NCBI GenBank assembly: GCA_019454045.1
Contig: SKCR01021114.1
Span: 22,346 to 86,345 of the forward strand
Reading direction: 5' to 3'
DNA length: 64,000 nt
Origin: Zanthoxylum bungeanum
Lineage: Eukaryota; Streptophyta; Magnoliopsida; Sapindales; Rutaceae
The translations under genes were made by a program, and so were the position numbers. The notes beneath the pieces were generated by a model. That model did not search any database, was not told the origin of the DNA, and saw nothing but the letters and a program-made list of their open reading frames with translations. Below, piece by piece: positions 1 to 12,495 of this stretch. Each line of letters opens with the position of its first letter. Positions within the stretch are counted from its first letter, which is position 1.

Positions 1-1514
1 TATGAGGTGATAAGGCTGGACACGCAGGTCCAATTAATAAATCAAATTTATTACAATTTCCAAAATCGCCCCACCCAGCTAATATCCATCCGATATACAT
101 TATTCAAACATCAAAACCATGTATTCATACAAGCATGTTATCAATCAATCAATCAAATTAATTAATCTTGATAATTAGTGATCATCCAATGTTCAAACAA
201 AGATTTGATTTTGTTCGAGTCAAACTCGTATTGCGAACACGTACTCAAGTACGATTTCTACGAATTAAATTAAATTACATAATTAAATCCAATTTAATAC
301 GCATTTAATTCTAATTCATTATTTAATTCCAAATTAAATATTACACACTTTATAAAATAAACCTTTACGACTTAAATTCCAAATTAATCGTTACGGGTCT
401 CAAAGCCCGATTAATATCCAATATTAATTTAATTAAAGTCCAATGGGCTTTTAATTAATTTCTTGAGGCGTGGACTTTTGGTCAACTCGGGTCAAACCCG
501 CAACCAAATTCCAATCGGGAGTTACCCCATAAGCCCATAAATTAATTTAGGCCCATTAGGCCCAATTAAACGTTAAAGGTTCATTAGTCGCATTTGGGCC
601 TTTTGGAAGCGGTTTTGGGCCTAATTGGATCCAACCAATTTTGGCCTAAACCAACTTTGTACAACAAAGTCCAATAAACCCAATAACAACTTAAAAGCCC
701 AAATCCAATTTTAAGCCCAATAATTTAATTCCAAAAATTCCAAATTTTCCAATTAAATTACCTAAAGTGTATAGCATTATTAATTACCCAAATCAAAGTT
801 TCCAAAACATGAAATTTGTCCAATTAATCATGCTTAACATCAATTAATCATGTCCAACATAATTAAATCAAAATCAAACCCAATTTATATGCTTCAAGTG
901 TCTCGGCCAAAGAGGGAAATTATGCCCAAATCAAATTCAATCCAATTGAACCAAATCAAACATAAATTCAACATCCCCAAATGATTTCTAAGTCATCCAA
1001 TGAATAAAAATCAAAAATCCAAGACAATTTTAGGGTCATATTTTCGGCCATCACAAGCAAATTGGGGAAAATTGTTCCAAACACTTTTCATCAAATTGAT
1101 CTAATCAATCATCAATTAACAACATTCAAGCATTCTAAATCATCCAATTTCATTAAACATGCTCAAAATCAAGTTTACCCAAATTTGTCATGCCCAAAAT
1201 TTGGGGAAAAATGGGTCCAACCAAATTTCATGAAATTGATTATACACAACATCAATTCAACCTCATTCAAGCATACTATACTAAACAATTTAATCATTTG
1301 ATGCTCAAATTGAATTTACCCAAATTAAAGTTTTGGCCAACAATAAGTAAATTGGGGAAAATCAATCCAATCAATTTTTCTTCAAATTGATTACATATAA
1401 CTCTAGTTAAATCATATACAAGCATTCTTAAACAAACAATTTGTCAAAATCATGCTTAAATCAAAAAGCCCCAAATTTAGCTCAAGAACCCTAATTCGTT
1501 TTATGCAACCAATA
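1..1514 (-). mobile_element. Leader (untranslated region) of minus-strand copia element J, partial
   Basis: This AT-rich DNA aligns by eye with the region between PBS and gag in elements A, B and G: it opens with the same 'ctggacacgcaggtccaatt' block seen at about 16,325, 33,557 and 48,132. It contains no convincing gene. A unit of roughly 140 bp with the core 'ttggggaaaat' occurs three times, at about 1,060, 1,200 and 1,350, next to the PBS. J's gag-pol lies to the left, outside the window. Confidence 0.75.
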
Positions 1515-1527
1515 GCTCAAGATACCA
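1515..1527 (-). other. Degenerate primer-binding site of element J
   Basis: On the plus strand this reads 'gctcaagatacca', against 'gctctgatacca' in B and G, so it is a slightly mutated complement of the initiator tRNA-Met PBS. It sits one base from the LTR edge, as in the other copies, which fixes both the LTR boundary and the minus orientation. Confidence 0.7.
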
Positions 1528-1528
1528 T

Positions 1529-3636
1529 TGTTGAGTTTCAATCAAGTCCCAAGGATCATAAATTATGCATAAACGAGTTGAATACATATCAAAGGAGGTG
1601 CGGAATAACTCACATTGATTGGTTTGAGATGCAAAGAACACAAGACTTTTTTCTTCATCCATGGAGCTCGGTTTTGGCCATTTGGAGCTGCTGTTGGGTG
1701 CACTTTTGGGCTGTGAAATTGTCTTCAAAATCGCCCAAGGTGGTCACCATTGAAGCTCCAAGCTTCAAGCTTCCATGCTCAAAGAATCACTTCCCTATCA
1801 CCTTTGTATTCCTCCATGAGTGTGCTAGCACTTAGGTCTTGCAACAAGATCCATAGCATCTCCATTTGGTGTGAAAAAAAAAACAAAAAATGAAGAAGAA
1901 AACGTCCTAGACCGTGAGTGGAGAGAAGAAGTTTTCGGCTCCAAAGAGGAAAACCGTGTGTCTTCCAAGAGAGTGAAAAATGATGCCTTTTGTATTACCT
2001 TTCCTTTTATTTTTTATTTTCCAAGTAAAAGAAAAATAATGATATACAAAACTTTAATAAAAGTCAAAAAGCAAAAAGCAAATAATGCTTTTCATCTTTT
2101 CACACATCATTTCTACTTTTTCACATCAAGTCACTTTATTAAAGTGACAACTTGTCATGTCACATCACTCAAAGTGACAAGTGATTTGACAATTGATGCG
2201 ACTAGTGATTTGACGCTTGATGTGACTTGCGTGCCGCGCTCGAATTCGAAATACGAATGCGCTCGCAATCACTCTCTGGCTCGGGTTCGTTAATTCCAAA
2301 TTAACGAATTTTCCGTCGCGTCGTAATTAAATGATTACGCCTAGCGAATTCATTATTCACGTCGCTAACTAATTAATTCTAAATCAATTCGTTCGCCCGA
2401 ATTAAAATCTAATTTCAATTCCGCGTCGAAATCTAATTTCATTATAATATATCGAATATATTAATTTATCGATTAATTCCAAATTAATCGTTCTCTCTCT
2501 TTAACGATATTTTATCCGAGATAAAATATCTCCGTAATTAATCCCAGATTAATTTTCTCTCTCATCGAATTAATCCCAGATTAATTAAAGTGCGAGTCAT
2601 ACGTCATCGGTGAATCTTCAGGAACCGACCCATGAGATCTCCGGATATATTGGCAGAAAATATGGTCGTCGGACTGTCCGAACACGTAAGTACCTTGTAT
2701 TACGTTTATACCGATTTACAAGACAAGGTTGGCTTCTAGCAAAGCGCCATGCCTACCCAATTCTCCAGAAATATTCTTACAGGAATATATAGATCTGTAT
2801 CAAGCGTAGTATACCGTAGTATTGTGTATATCGGCCCAGTATCGGATAGTCACGTGCTAGGGCTGGGGTTGGATAAGTGTCTGCCCCGTCCGAAGCACAT
2901 GTCGGATGTCTGTAACTAGTCTCTATAATCGGATATACATGACCTTGTCATAATATCCCGATGGCCGGCCAGCACTTAAGAGCACTAATACCGTATCCTG
3001 CGTGACATCATCTCCACTATGACTGAAGTGATACTTCCGTCTCGACATCACACCCAATACACTACGACTCTCTGATAAACCCAGAAGTGGTGTACGCAGA
3101 ACCGGTTAAAGCCCTGTACCACCAAGACCAAAGTCTACCGATTATCGCAAGTATTAGCGATGCAAGTCTCAGGTTAAGACTATACACACCTACCTTGATT
3201 TCGGCCTCCCATAGACACATAGTCATAATACCAATGGGATTCCGAGGGGTCTATCCAGAGCGAAGCTGTTTCCCGTACCATCGGTGAAACCGACCTCCTA
3301 TCGCACTTGCATAAGTATCCATACTTATATATATGAGAACTATGCCGTTGTGCCCTCACAACGCACACAAGTGCAATACTAGCCTATTCCGCATTATCGA
3401 TGTCCTGTCTCGATAATACTCCGGCTAGGGATATTTAATGATTATCCTTCGTGGACTGATACCGTCTCATATCATTCTCAATCCAGGAACTAATCATATG
3501 GACCTCTCTTCATTTATATATTTATGGTGATCTAATCACAAATGATGAGAGTGCAATTTCCTTTTCACATAGTTAATTTGTACAACAACACCGTGATCTG
3601 TACAAATAGTGACGCTATGGGTCATTTTGTCCAACA
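1529..3636 (-). mobile_element. 5' LTR of copia element J (minus orientation)
   Basis: The left edge is 'tgttgag' beside the PBS and the right edge is 'gtccaaca', the family's inverted termini. The interior matches the other copia LTRs here (B, A, E, G), for example the stretch around 2,590-2,790 and the 'gtgacgctatgggtca' block near the right end. The length is about 2.1 kb. Because the PBS lies on the left, this is the 5' LTR. The flanking duplication cannot be tested because the other end is outside the window. Confidence 0.85.
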
Positions 3637-4250
3637 GTACCATCATCGCCCCCAACGCTTCGGGTTCTACAGCACCAAGGGTTTGCCTGGGCGGTTTATC
3701 CAAGTATTCTTTTATTTTGTCGAAGGGTTCTTGACATTGCGTATTCCACTCCACAAGTTGGTCCTTCCTCAGTGACTTGAAGATGGGCTCGCATACTGAT
3801 GTTAGCTTGTCAATGGGTCGACTAATATACTGGATTTTCCCAAGAAAAGCTCAACTTCCTTCCCTTTTTTTTTTCTTTTTTCTTTTTTTTTTTTCATTTT
3901 TTTCACCTCTTGATAGCGGGCTTCATACGGAAGCATCTTCTTAGTGAGGTGGTAGACTGCATGTTTCACCTATGTCTCATTTGCATGTACCATCATCGCC
4001 CCCATCGCTTCAGGTTCTATAGCCAAATACAACACCAAGGGCTTGCTCGGGCGGTTTATCAAAGTATTCTTTGATTTTCTCAAAGGCTTCTTGACATTGC
4101 CTATTCCATTCCACAGGGTCTTTCCTCAATAACTTGAAGATGGGCTCACATATCAATGTTAGCTTGGTAATTGCCTTGATCTTTTCAGGGTCTACTTCAA
4201 TCTGCTTCTTGACTTCTTCCCTAACCGTTTCGGCCCATTCTGGCCTCATT
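3637..4250 (-). pseudogene. Gypsy RT/RNase H fragment, partly duplicated
   Basis: Read on the minus strand this encodes pieces typical of Ty3/gypsy reverse transcriptase and the start of RNase H: 'CEPIFKLLRKDPVEWN', 'CQEAFEKIKEY', and a later 'HLTKKMLPYEARYQEV' typical of the RNase H start. The block from 'CEPIFK' to the 'gtaccatcatcgcccc' motif occurs twice, at about 3,637-3,790 and 3,988-4,145, as diverged direct copies. Both edges are cut by other elements, J on the left and F on the right. The frame has stops and a T-rich tract, so it is non-functional. It appears to be the oldest layer in this part of the window. Confidence 0.75.
3864..3903. repeat. T-rich low-complexity tract
   Basis: About 40 bp of nearly pure T with scattered C, lying inside the gypsy RT fragment between its two copies. 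It probably arose by slippage. Confidence 0.9.
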
Positions 4251-6314
4251 TGTAACAACCAGTAGTTTTTACTACTGTATTTAGTTGTACTGTTACATAC
4301 GGGGCAAAGGCACATAAAATTAATTATATTAAAACTCAAATATACTCATAGAGTGACTTTGGGGAAAATCGGTAAATTCCTCGAAGTTCCGGGACGATAC
4401 TGTACAGTGTTCCCTTTGGAAAACTCGTGGTTTTTATGGCGTAACTTTTTCATACAAACTCTGATTTTTATGAATTTTATATCGTCGAAAAGCTGAGATC
4501 GAGACCTACAACTTCTGATTTTTAAAAAATCCAATTTTGATGAATTGATGTCTATATTTTGTTGGGAACTTGGTTGTGATGATGATAATATGATTTTTTC
4601 ACAATTAAAGGAATGGAAAAGTTGATGAATCTTAATTTGTGAAGTTGTGGGTAAAATTTGGTGAAGTGTATGTAATGGGTTAATAATTGAATTGATGATG
4701 AATTAGTGGTTTAGTTGATGTGAAATTGGATGTTACATGATGTATTGTATATTTTTTTTTAGTGTGGATATGTTGATATGAACTAAAAGTGGATGTTTTA
4801 TGCAATGGATTAGCTTAGGGAAGCAAAGCAGAATCCTGGTTTTACAGGTCACATCCCGACGAGGGTTGCACATCGTGACGTGCAAGAAGAAATATGGGCA
4901 CGCTTCTGGTATATGTGCGTCGCGACGCAAGTCCAAATGTGGCCCGAATCAGTTCTAAGTCATCCATGTTCCTTCCTAGCATGTTTGAGGCCACCTTATA
5001 GGTCTTGTATCAGTTCGTATGCATACCTTACATAAAAATATAAGCACGATAAACCTTATAAACAAAATATATTGATGCATCACTCAACTTAGTTAAATTC
5101 CGAAATTCAATTTTACAACTTACATACTAATTAAGACTCGATCATAGATTATTCACAGGAACCGCGATTTCCTTCAGGGATCCAGTACCAGCCAGATTCC
5201 AAAACAGTGAGTAGACATTTTTCCTTTAAACTGACTTTTATTTCGTTATTGTTGTTTCAGACTTATATTTTCATGCTTTAAGGCGTTAGAAGATTTTCTT
5301 TACAGTTATTTCATGCAAAGTTATTTTTTAGAAAGGAATTGTTTTCCAGGAAACGTTTTGTACTGTTTTGAGATTCAAAGTATGAGTTTTTATGATTTTC
5401 GGGGCATGAGGAAAAACTCACCGCAGTATGTAACTTGATACAGTTGGAATTGACGGATACAGAGACATGTGCACATGTAGAGGACTGAGGGGACAGCGAT
5501 ACGTAACGCCCCTAGACCCTAGTTTCAGAACTTGGGTGGTAGCATAGATCCGCCCCCCAGTTCTAGTTTGTGGCTTGGGGGACGGCGATACGTAACGCCT
5601 AAAGACCACCAGTTTGAGACAATAGTGGCATATTTTGGGGGACGGTGATACGTAACGCCCTCATACATCATGGTTTTTCGGATACAGAGCAGCACACAGT
5701 TTTCAGACTTTCAGAACACAGTTTTCAAGAAATCAGATTTTAGAAATAGTTTTTGAAAACCAGAGTTTCAAAAGTAGTTTTCAGACATACAAGTTTTATA
5801 AAGGAGATTTCAGACGAAGTTTTTAGAACAAGTTTTTATAAAGATATTTTTGGAACTATGGTTTTGGAACTAAAAGTTTTACACCAGATTTCAATTTTTG
5901 TCCACTCACTTTGATCGTATAGCGATCTAACCCCCACTTTAATTTTCATATTTTGTAGGTTTCTCGGAGGATGAGCTCGGTAGGACGGATACTGATGCAG
6001 TCACTAGGTATGGAGTCCACCAGTACGAGTCAGAGTTTAAGTGAAAGTCCAGTCATAGTCAAGTATGAGTCATAGTCAAGTATGAGTCTTGCATCAGTTT
6101 TGATGTGTGTAGTCATTGTAAAAACAATTGTTACCAAGTACAATAATTATTATTGAGTTTGTTTTCTGTGTTAACAAGTTTGGACAATGGTCCCATGTTC
6201 AGGTTTTTAGTTGAGATAAGACAGTAGCAAAGTATACAGTTAGTATGTTAGAGGCTCAGAGGAAAAGTATGGCCTTTTCCCCGCCGGTAACATCTCAGGA
6301 TCAGGGATGTTACA
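4251..6314 (+). mobile_element. 5' LTR of non-coding element F
   Basis: It starts with TGTAACAACC and ends with ATGTTACA, giving matching inverted termini, and is followed four bases later by a PBS. The first ~930 bp recur at 10,594-11,933 as the 3' LTR. Compared with that copy it lacks about 400 bp, including the purine tract, around 4,520-4,540. Three copies of a 'gcgatacgtaacgcc' motif lie at about 5,497, 5,586 and 5,647. The PBS plus the 3' terminus of F point to a gypsy (Tekay/Del-like) derivative, but this is an inference. Confidence 0.8.
5491..5665 (+). repeat. Three-copy 'GATACGTAACGCC' repeat in the F LTR
   Basis: Three imperfect units with a G-rich left arm, the core 'gatacgtaacgcc' and a pyrimidine-rich spacer occur at about 5,491, 5,578 and 5,637. 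The same core appears in inverse orientation at 22,020-22,355 in a related LTR. The TACGTA centre is an ACGT-type core that plant bZIP factors can bind. A regulatory role is inference. Confidence 0.7.
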
Positions 6315-6318
6315 AAGA

Positions 6319-6330
6319 TGGTATCAGAGC
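6319..6330 (+). other. Primer-binding site of element F
   Basis: TGGTATCAGAGC, complementary to the 3' end of initiator tRNA-Met, lies four bases after the 5' LTR end and confirms plus orientation. Confidence 0.9.
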
Positions 6331-9300
6331 ATGGTCTAGAGAGTCAGTGACTGCAGTAGGCAGAGTGATGAGGTTTGGTATACGCAGTATGTCCGAGATA
6401 CTCGTTTGCGAGGCACTACCTCTCTAGTATCTGATCCTCGAGTACGTTCTCAAAGTTACATAAACAGGTTAGTATGCCCTCCCAAACTATTCAAATAGTA
6501 TCCCTTACGAGAACAACTGTATTTTAGATCCACGTTTAGAATTTTCCTTGAAAATATTCTAAACCATTACTAGGAGTATAAATGAGTTACGAAACCAGAC
6601 AGTAAGAATCTAAGAAGAATTAGCTAAAGGAATGAGATAAGAAAGCTATAAGCAAGCAAGAAATGATGTATAGATGTCTAGATTGCCAGAAATAAAGAAA
6701 AATAAAGAGACAAAAAGAAATAGTAAAATTCTAAAGATACCCACGCAGTAGAGTAGAAAAAGAAAGAGAAAACTACAAAGGAAAAATAAGAAAAGTACAT
6801 AGATGTTAAAGTGACCAGAGATAGTAAGGGAAAAGATACAAAAGTATAGGATAAAGAGAAAAGCTAAAAGAAAAGTAAGGAGGAATGTAAGGGGGTAAAA
6901 GTAACCAAATATAAGAAGAGATCAAGATACAGAATCAGATCGATAAGGAAGTAAACATAGATAGATGAATAGAAACAGATAAGAAAATGCCAAAATTGGT
7001 AGTAGCAAAAATCAGAGACATGGAGTTAAGTAATAAAGGATAATACAAGAACTAGTAGTAAAGAAGAGTGTAGCAAGACTAGACCAGAATGAAATGCCGA
7101 GTAGGTCTAAGCAAAATTTCTTTCTCCCAAGCGAGATTCCCTTTCTTCCCAGAAATTCTTCCAAAAGTTAACCTAATAATTCTCGAGCGTTTCGAATAGA
7201 TAGTGAGTTCCCCGAATAACCGAGAATAACTAAAAGGCAGAAGAAGTGAGAAATCAGGAATTTCACAAAGGCTTCTAATAAATGAGAGATGCTATAAGGA
7301 TGAAGAGATTTTAGGTTTCCCGAACCCAGGCCCGCAGGCAAATAAGATGAATGGCGATAGAAACAACAATTAGTTACCCTGGTCAAGGAATCCAATAAAT
7401 AAGGCCCCGACCTACCCAGATTCCCACCCCTCTGTGAGGTGTCCTGACAGAGTCTATCTCATACCTACCCTACATGAGCAACAGACTCCACCAGGACACA
7501 GAGTACCAGAATAAGGACACTGAAACTAATCAAGACATGAGATGATTGTCCTAGTCCCTACCAGCATAGGTATAGATGACCGTAAAAATCCTGACAAGAT
7601 TTCATCTTAGGAAATGGAAAACCTTGGAAGGTAAACCACTTGGAAAAGCATCAAGTAAGTTTTCAAAGATATAAAGAAGAAAACCTAATATAATCCAAAG
7701 ATCACGGCAAGGCAGCGCGATGTTTGCAAAGACTAGTAGGAGTCTATAAGATAGATCAAATGCAGTAAAACCTAAAGAACAGTTCAAGTCAGTAGGAATC
7801 CATGAGCGTATACAAGAATAGACCCGGGATATTGAAGGTATCTAGGAATGACAAGAGTACCGATATGGACAGTAGAACATAGTGCCAAGTCGAGGCTTAT
7901 TACAAGAATATAAAGTTAAGATCTAAGAAATAAATAGAGGAATGACCCACCGTTAGTCTTAGTAGCGAGGAGTATAGTAAGGAAATATGATATGCAAATG
8001 GTATGAGAAATGCGAGGAGTAACAAGGAAACTCAGTGTACTCGGGTGCGAAGGTAACATAACAAAGAAATAATAGAGTAAAGAATCGATGATAATTGTGG
8101 GATCCAAGAGCCTAGTAAAGAAAAGAACTAGTAAATGAGAGCAATTGATAGATTAGACAAATCACGAGATGGCTCGACAACTAGGTCGATGAATCCAAAG
8201 AATCATAGACAATAACCATGAGAAAGGAAGGTTCAACGCTACAATAAGTTGAGCTAAGTGCGAAAACCTTCATAGAAACAAAGAACCCTCAAGAGAGTAA
8301 AAATATTATAAGTACAAAAAGATCATGAAGAACAATTCGTAGGAACATAATGAACAACTTATAAATAACCTCATTGTATTGAGAAGAAGGATTTTAGGTA
8401 GAGAGTAGTGTATAGACCAAAGACTTAGTAGAAGATGTCCTTAGTAGTCAAAGTAAATAGAGTTTTCAAGGAAGTAAAAGAGTAAGGAGTTGAGGAACTA
8501 AGATATGAAAGGAACCTTCGTAGTAGAATGAATCCCTTAGGAAAGATATCAAAGAGATTATAGTAGCATCCAGAGAAAGAACATAGTAACCGTAGAGAGT
8601 TAAGTAACAGAAAGGGGAAAGAGACAGTATAAGGAAATTATTAGGGAGTATGCTTTTAGAATGACTTTGTATGGGATGCGGAGTGATTGATTGATGAAAA
8701 TGACCAGGAGCAAGGATAAAAAAGACAAGCCAGATAAGTTTTATCAATAATACCCAGTATAAGAAAGACACAAGACATGTATGCACGAGAGTCCTAAGCA
8801 AAGAGTAGGTGTCACCGAATCACTGTAACAGAAGAGCTTCAAAACAAGTTCCCACCATCCCAACCCTCGATTGAAACCAATAACAAAGAGGGACTTGGAG
8901 CGTAACCTTGAGATACTTCAGAAGCAAGCATAAGTATAGTGATAAATGATTGAAACACAAGATTCTTACTAACAGCAACAAAACATATTAAAAATAAAGG
9001 AGGAGATAGCCTAAGTAAGAGATTTAAATAGGAGCTATTAGATAAGGTAACAAAGAGAAGAAGTACTAGCTAAGTATACGATAAGAATGTAAAATGACAG
9101 CGTTAAGAATAGCCAAGGACATATAAGAACAAATATCCTTCGAGTAAGGGAACATAGATATAACCCATAGTAGATTAAGTTATAGAACGAAGTAGAAGAG
9201 TAAATAAAAAGGTTAGCTGACACAAGTATTGAAAGTAAAATTATCAAGGCGCAACAAAAAATAGGAGAGGAAATACTAAGTAAGTATTGACAGAAATGTA

Positions 9301-10593
9301 GTATGGTAAGAACCGAGAAATAAGTTTACCATAGTATGGAAAACAATAAAGAGAGGGTATTTTAGCATGCAATCGAGTATAGAAGATGACTTGATGTAAG
9401 AGAATAGTAAAGAAAGATCGAAGAGATGAGATCTTCAGATGTAGTTCAAGGATGAAACAAAGTGAAGTTGTTAAGAGTCAGAAAGGAAGTTGTTAAGTTA
9501 GAACAGTACCAAAATAAGGTAGTAGCCAAGTAATAACCGATATTTCAAGAAACCAAGGTTTGAGGAAATGATAGGTAAGTAAAGAAATAAGATATTCCCC
9601 AGGTAAAAAGGTAGAAACATAGACCAAGAAAGTTCTTAGTAGATAATAAAATGAAGCAGAGGACAAAAAGAATACCAGGAAAAAGTTTAGAAAGTGAAGC
9701 TGTTAAGGTGCAACGACGGTAGAAAAGAATACTTAATAAGTAAGAGGTTATAGTAAATGATAACAAGAAAAATTTTGGTTAAGTAATCATATAAGGTACC
9801 TAGCCTTAGTCTGGGATAACCGAACCACTGTAGGTTTAGGATAGTTTTAGCCGCATATATGGATGGTTTGGTAGATTAGTATCATAGTACGGAAACGAAG
9901 AAATAAGTTAGTGCGAAGCTAAAATTGTCATAGAAAATGAATCCCCGAGCTACGGAATATTGGTAAGAATGTGAGTAACGACCTTTGAAAGCAAAGTACG
10001 AAAGAATATAAGCTCTAACCATAACCAAATTGAGAAGGACCACTAGGAAATTATCCAGAAGTAACACTTTTAGTACGAGTGGTGTCGATAGACAATATCA
10101 GCAAGTTAGAAAACCCCAAGCCCCCTTAGAAAACCAGAAGTTTTGGAACTTGAAGGGAGAAGCTCATAAATTGTTGAAGGTTGCAAGGAGTGTATAGAAA
10201 GTTAATAGCTAAGTGATGAGAAAGAATATTAAGACCAAGTGGACAAGTGGAGCAAAGAAGTACTGAGTACGAGTATGTCAAAGGTACCAGTTATTAAGAA
10301 TCTGATCAAGTTAAGTATTTATGGAATATAAGTAAAGACCTAGAAGAAAGAGATTTTTGGAGATAAGGAATTTTGAGCACAGCTAAAGGTTCAGAAAGCT
10401 AGTAGTCAAAGGTACTCATAAGAGATCTTACGAAACGAGAACTTAGAAAAGAGAAAAGAGGAAGATCAAGTAATTAGCTAAGACTGGAGCCAAGATGATA
10501 GTAGAATCGCAAGATATTCTCGAAACTAGGAAAACCGCAAGTTAGACACCAGAAAGGATTCGAGGACGAATCCTATTTAAGGTGAGGAGAATT
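6331..10593 (+). mobile_element. Non-coding purine-rich interior of element F
   Basis: About 4.26 kb lies between the PBS and the 3' LTR. I can recognise no gag or pol domain in any frame, and the longest open frames (up to about 110 codons, antisense) are low-complexity readings of pyrimidine-rich complement. The plus strand is strongly biased to A and G. The last 40 bp ('ttcgaggacgaatcc', then the polypurine tract 'aaggtgaggaga' at 10,579-10,590) look like the end of Tekay/Del-type gypsy elements. F therefore looks like a large non-autonomous derivative, or an element decayed beyond recognition. Confidence 0.6.
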
Positions 10594-11933
10594 TGTAACG
10601 ACCGATAGTTTTTACTACTGTATTTAGTTGTACTGTTACATACGGGGCAAAGGCACATAAAATGAATTATATTGAGACTCAAATATACTCATGGAGCAAC
10701 TTTGGGGACAATTGATAAATCCTCGAAGTCCCAGGATGAGACTGTATAGTGTTCCCTTTGGACAGCTTGTGGTTTTTGGGGCGTACCTTTTTCATACGAA
10801 CTCCGATTTTTATGAATTTTATATCGTCAGAAAGCTGAGATTGAGACTACAACTTCTGCGTCAAACATTTTCCTGAATACGGAGCAGAAGCTGGTCAAAA
10901 ATGCAAGTTAAAATTTGGATGAATAATGATTTCGGGTCTAATTGGAAGATTCTCAAACTTTCCACAAATTTCTACACTTTTCTTCAAATTTCCAAATATC
11001 AAAGGACCCCTATTATATATAGGGAGTACTATTCACAAATTCCCAATTTTGGAGATAAAAAAAGAAAGGAGAAAGACGTAGAGAAGAGAAAGAAAAAGAA
11101 AGAAAAAGAAGAAAAAAAGAGGAAGAAGAAAAGAAAGAAGAATGAAAGAGAAAAGAAAAGAGAAGAAGAACCAAAGAATGAGAAGATGAGCATCAATATA
11201 GGGCTTAGAGGATGAAGAAAACCAAGAAGAAAAAGGTATGAATTCATGACCCGAATTATGAAATTTTAAAGTTTTGATGAATTGATGTCTATAATGTGTT
11301 GGGAACTTGGTTGTGATTATGATAATATGATTTTTTGACAATTAAACGAATGGAAAAGTTGATGAATCTTAATTTGTGAAGTTGTGGGTAAAACTTGGTG
11401 AAGTGTATGTAATGGGTTAAGAATTGAATTGGTGGTTTAGTTGATGTGAAATTGGATGTTACATAATGTATTGTATATTGGTTTTTAGTGTGGATGTGTT
11501 GATATGAAGTAAAAATGGATGTTTTATGCAATGGATTAGCTTTGGGAAGTAAAGCAGAATCCTAGTTTTGTAGGTCACGTCGTGTTGCGATGAGGGACGC
11601 GCATCGTGACTCGCAAGAAGAAAATCTGGGCACACTTCTGGTACATCTGCGACATGACGCGCCCTGGCCTGCATCGCGACGCAAGTCCAAATATGGCCCG
11701 AATCAGTTTTAAGTCATCCATGTTCCTTCCTAGCATGTTTGAGGCCGCCTCATAGGTCTCGTATCAGTTCGTATGCATACCTTACATCGAAATATAAGCA
11801 AGATAAACCTTATAAACAAAATATGTTGATGCATCACTCAGCTTAGTTAAATTCCGACATTCAATTTTACAACTTACATGCTAATTAAGTCTCGATCATA
11901 GATTATTCACAAGAATCACGATTTCCTTCAGGG
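10594..11933 (+). mobile_element. 3' LTR of element F, truncated
   Basis: It begins TGTAACGACC right after the polypurine tract and matches 4,251-5,177, then stops abruptly at 'ccttcaggg' where a copia LTR end begins. It contains an extra 400 bp segment, including an A/G-only tract at about 11,058-11,172, that the 5' LTR has lost. The remaining ~1.1 kb of this LTR is absent. Confidence 0.8.
11058..11172. repeat. Purine-only low-complexity tract
   Basis: About 115 bp of almost exclusively A and G inside the F 3' LTR. It translates as a lysine/glutamate run, which is a composition effect and not a protein gene. Confidence 0.9.
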
Positions 11934-12185
11934 TGTTGGACAATTATGACCCATAACGTCACTATTTGTAAAAAACATTGTGTTTTTGTACAAATTAATT
12001 ATGTAGCAAAGGAAATTGCCTTTTATCATTTCGTAATTAGATTACTTAAATGTGTGAATGATGAAAGTCCTTATGATTAGTTCCGGATTGAGATGATATG
12101 AGACAGTATCAATCCACGATGGTTTAATCATTAAATATGCCTAGTCGTAGTATTATCGAGACTGGACATCGATATTGCGGAATAG
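11934..12185 (+). mobile_element. Inverted copia LTR end at the left edge of element G
   Basis: It begins TGTTGGACAATTATGACC, the same start as the E LTRs (36,134 and 43,144), and reads in plus orientation for about 250 bp. The sequence to its right is the same LTR family in minus orientation. It therefore represents an inverted piece of the G 3' LTR, or an end fragment of another copy. The junction carries short duplications. Confidence 0.7.
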
Positions 12186-12247
12186 ACATGACCTAGTCAT
12201 CGATATTGCAGAATAGTCTCTATAATCGGATAAACATGACCTAGTCA
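12167..12247. repeat. Fold-back junction with two interleaved short direct repeats
   Basis: A 19 bp sequence starting 'catcgatattgc' occurs at 12,167 and 12,198, and the 15-mer 'acatgacctagtcat' occurs at 12,186 and 12,233. They sit where the LTR changes orientation, which looks like template switching during break repair. Confidence 0.75.
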
Positions 12248-12495
12248 TTTTATCCCGATGACTACAATACATAAGAGAACCAGTTCCGTATCCTACGTGA
12301 CCATCATCTCCACTATGACTGGAGTGATACTTCCATCTCGATATCACACCCAACACACTACAATTCTCAATATACCCAGAAGAGGCGTACACATAACCTG
12401 TTAAAGCCCTGGACGACCAAAACCAAAGTACATTGATTGTCGCAAGTATTAGCGGTGCAAGTCTCAGGTTAATACCAAATACACCTACCCTGATT
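12206..12495 (-). mobile_element. Internal piece of the G 3' LTR (minus orientation)
   Basis: This matches 18,823-19,100 in the G 5' LTR closely. It is fused directly to RT sequence at 'tgatt' (12,491-12,495), a pentamer present at both parental positions. The proximal part of the 3' LTR, the polypurine tract and RNase H are therefore deleted. Confidence 0.75.

Noticed and set aside
1452..2293. ORFs of 127 and 140 codons in and beside the J LTR
   Set aside because: They cross the PBS/LTR boundary and match non-coding LTR sequence in B, G and E.
8466..8801. 111-codon antisense ORF, and similar hydrophobic ORFs between 7,168 and 10,067
   Set aside because: They are pyrimidine-rich complements of the purine-biased F interior, with no domain, no conserved order and no codon structure.
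10901..11215. 104-codon lysine/glutamate-rich ORF
   Set aside because: It is the translation of an A/G-only tract within the F LTR, and the antisense frames are equally long; composition explains it.
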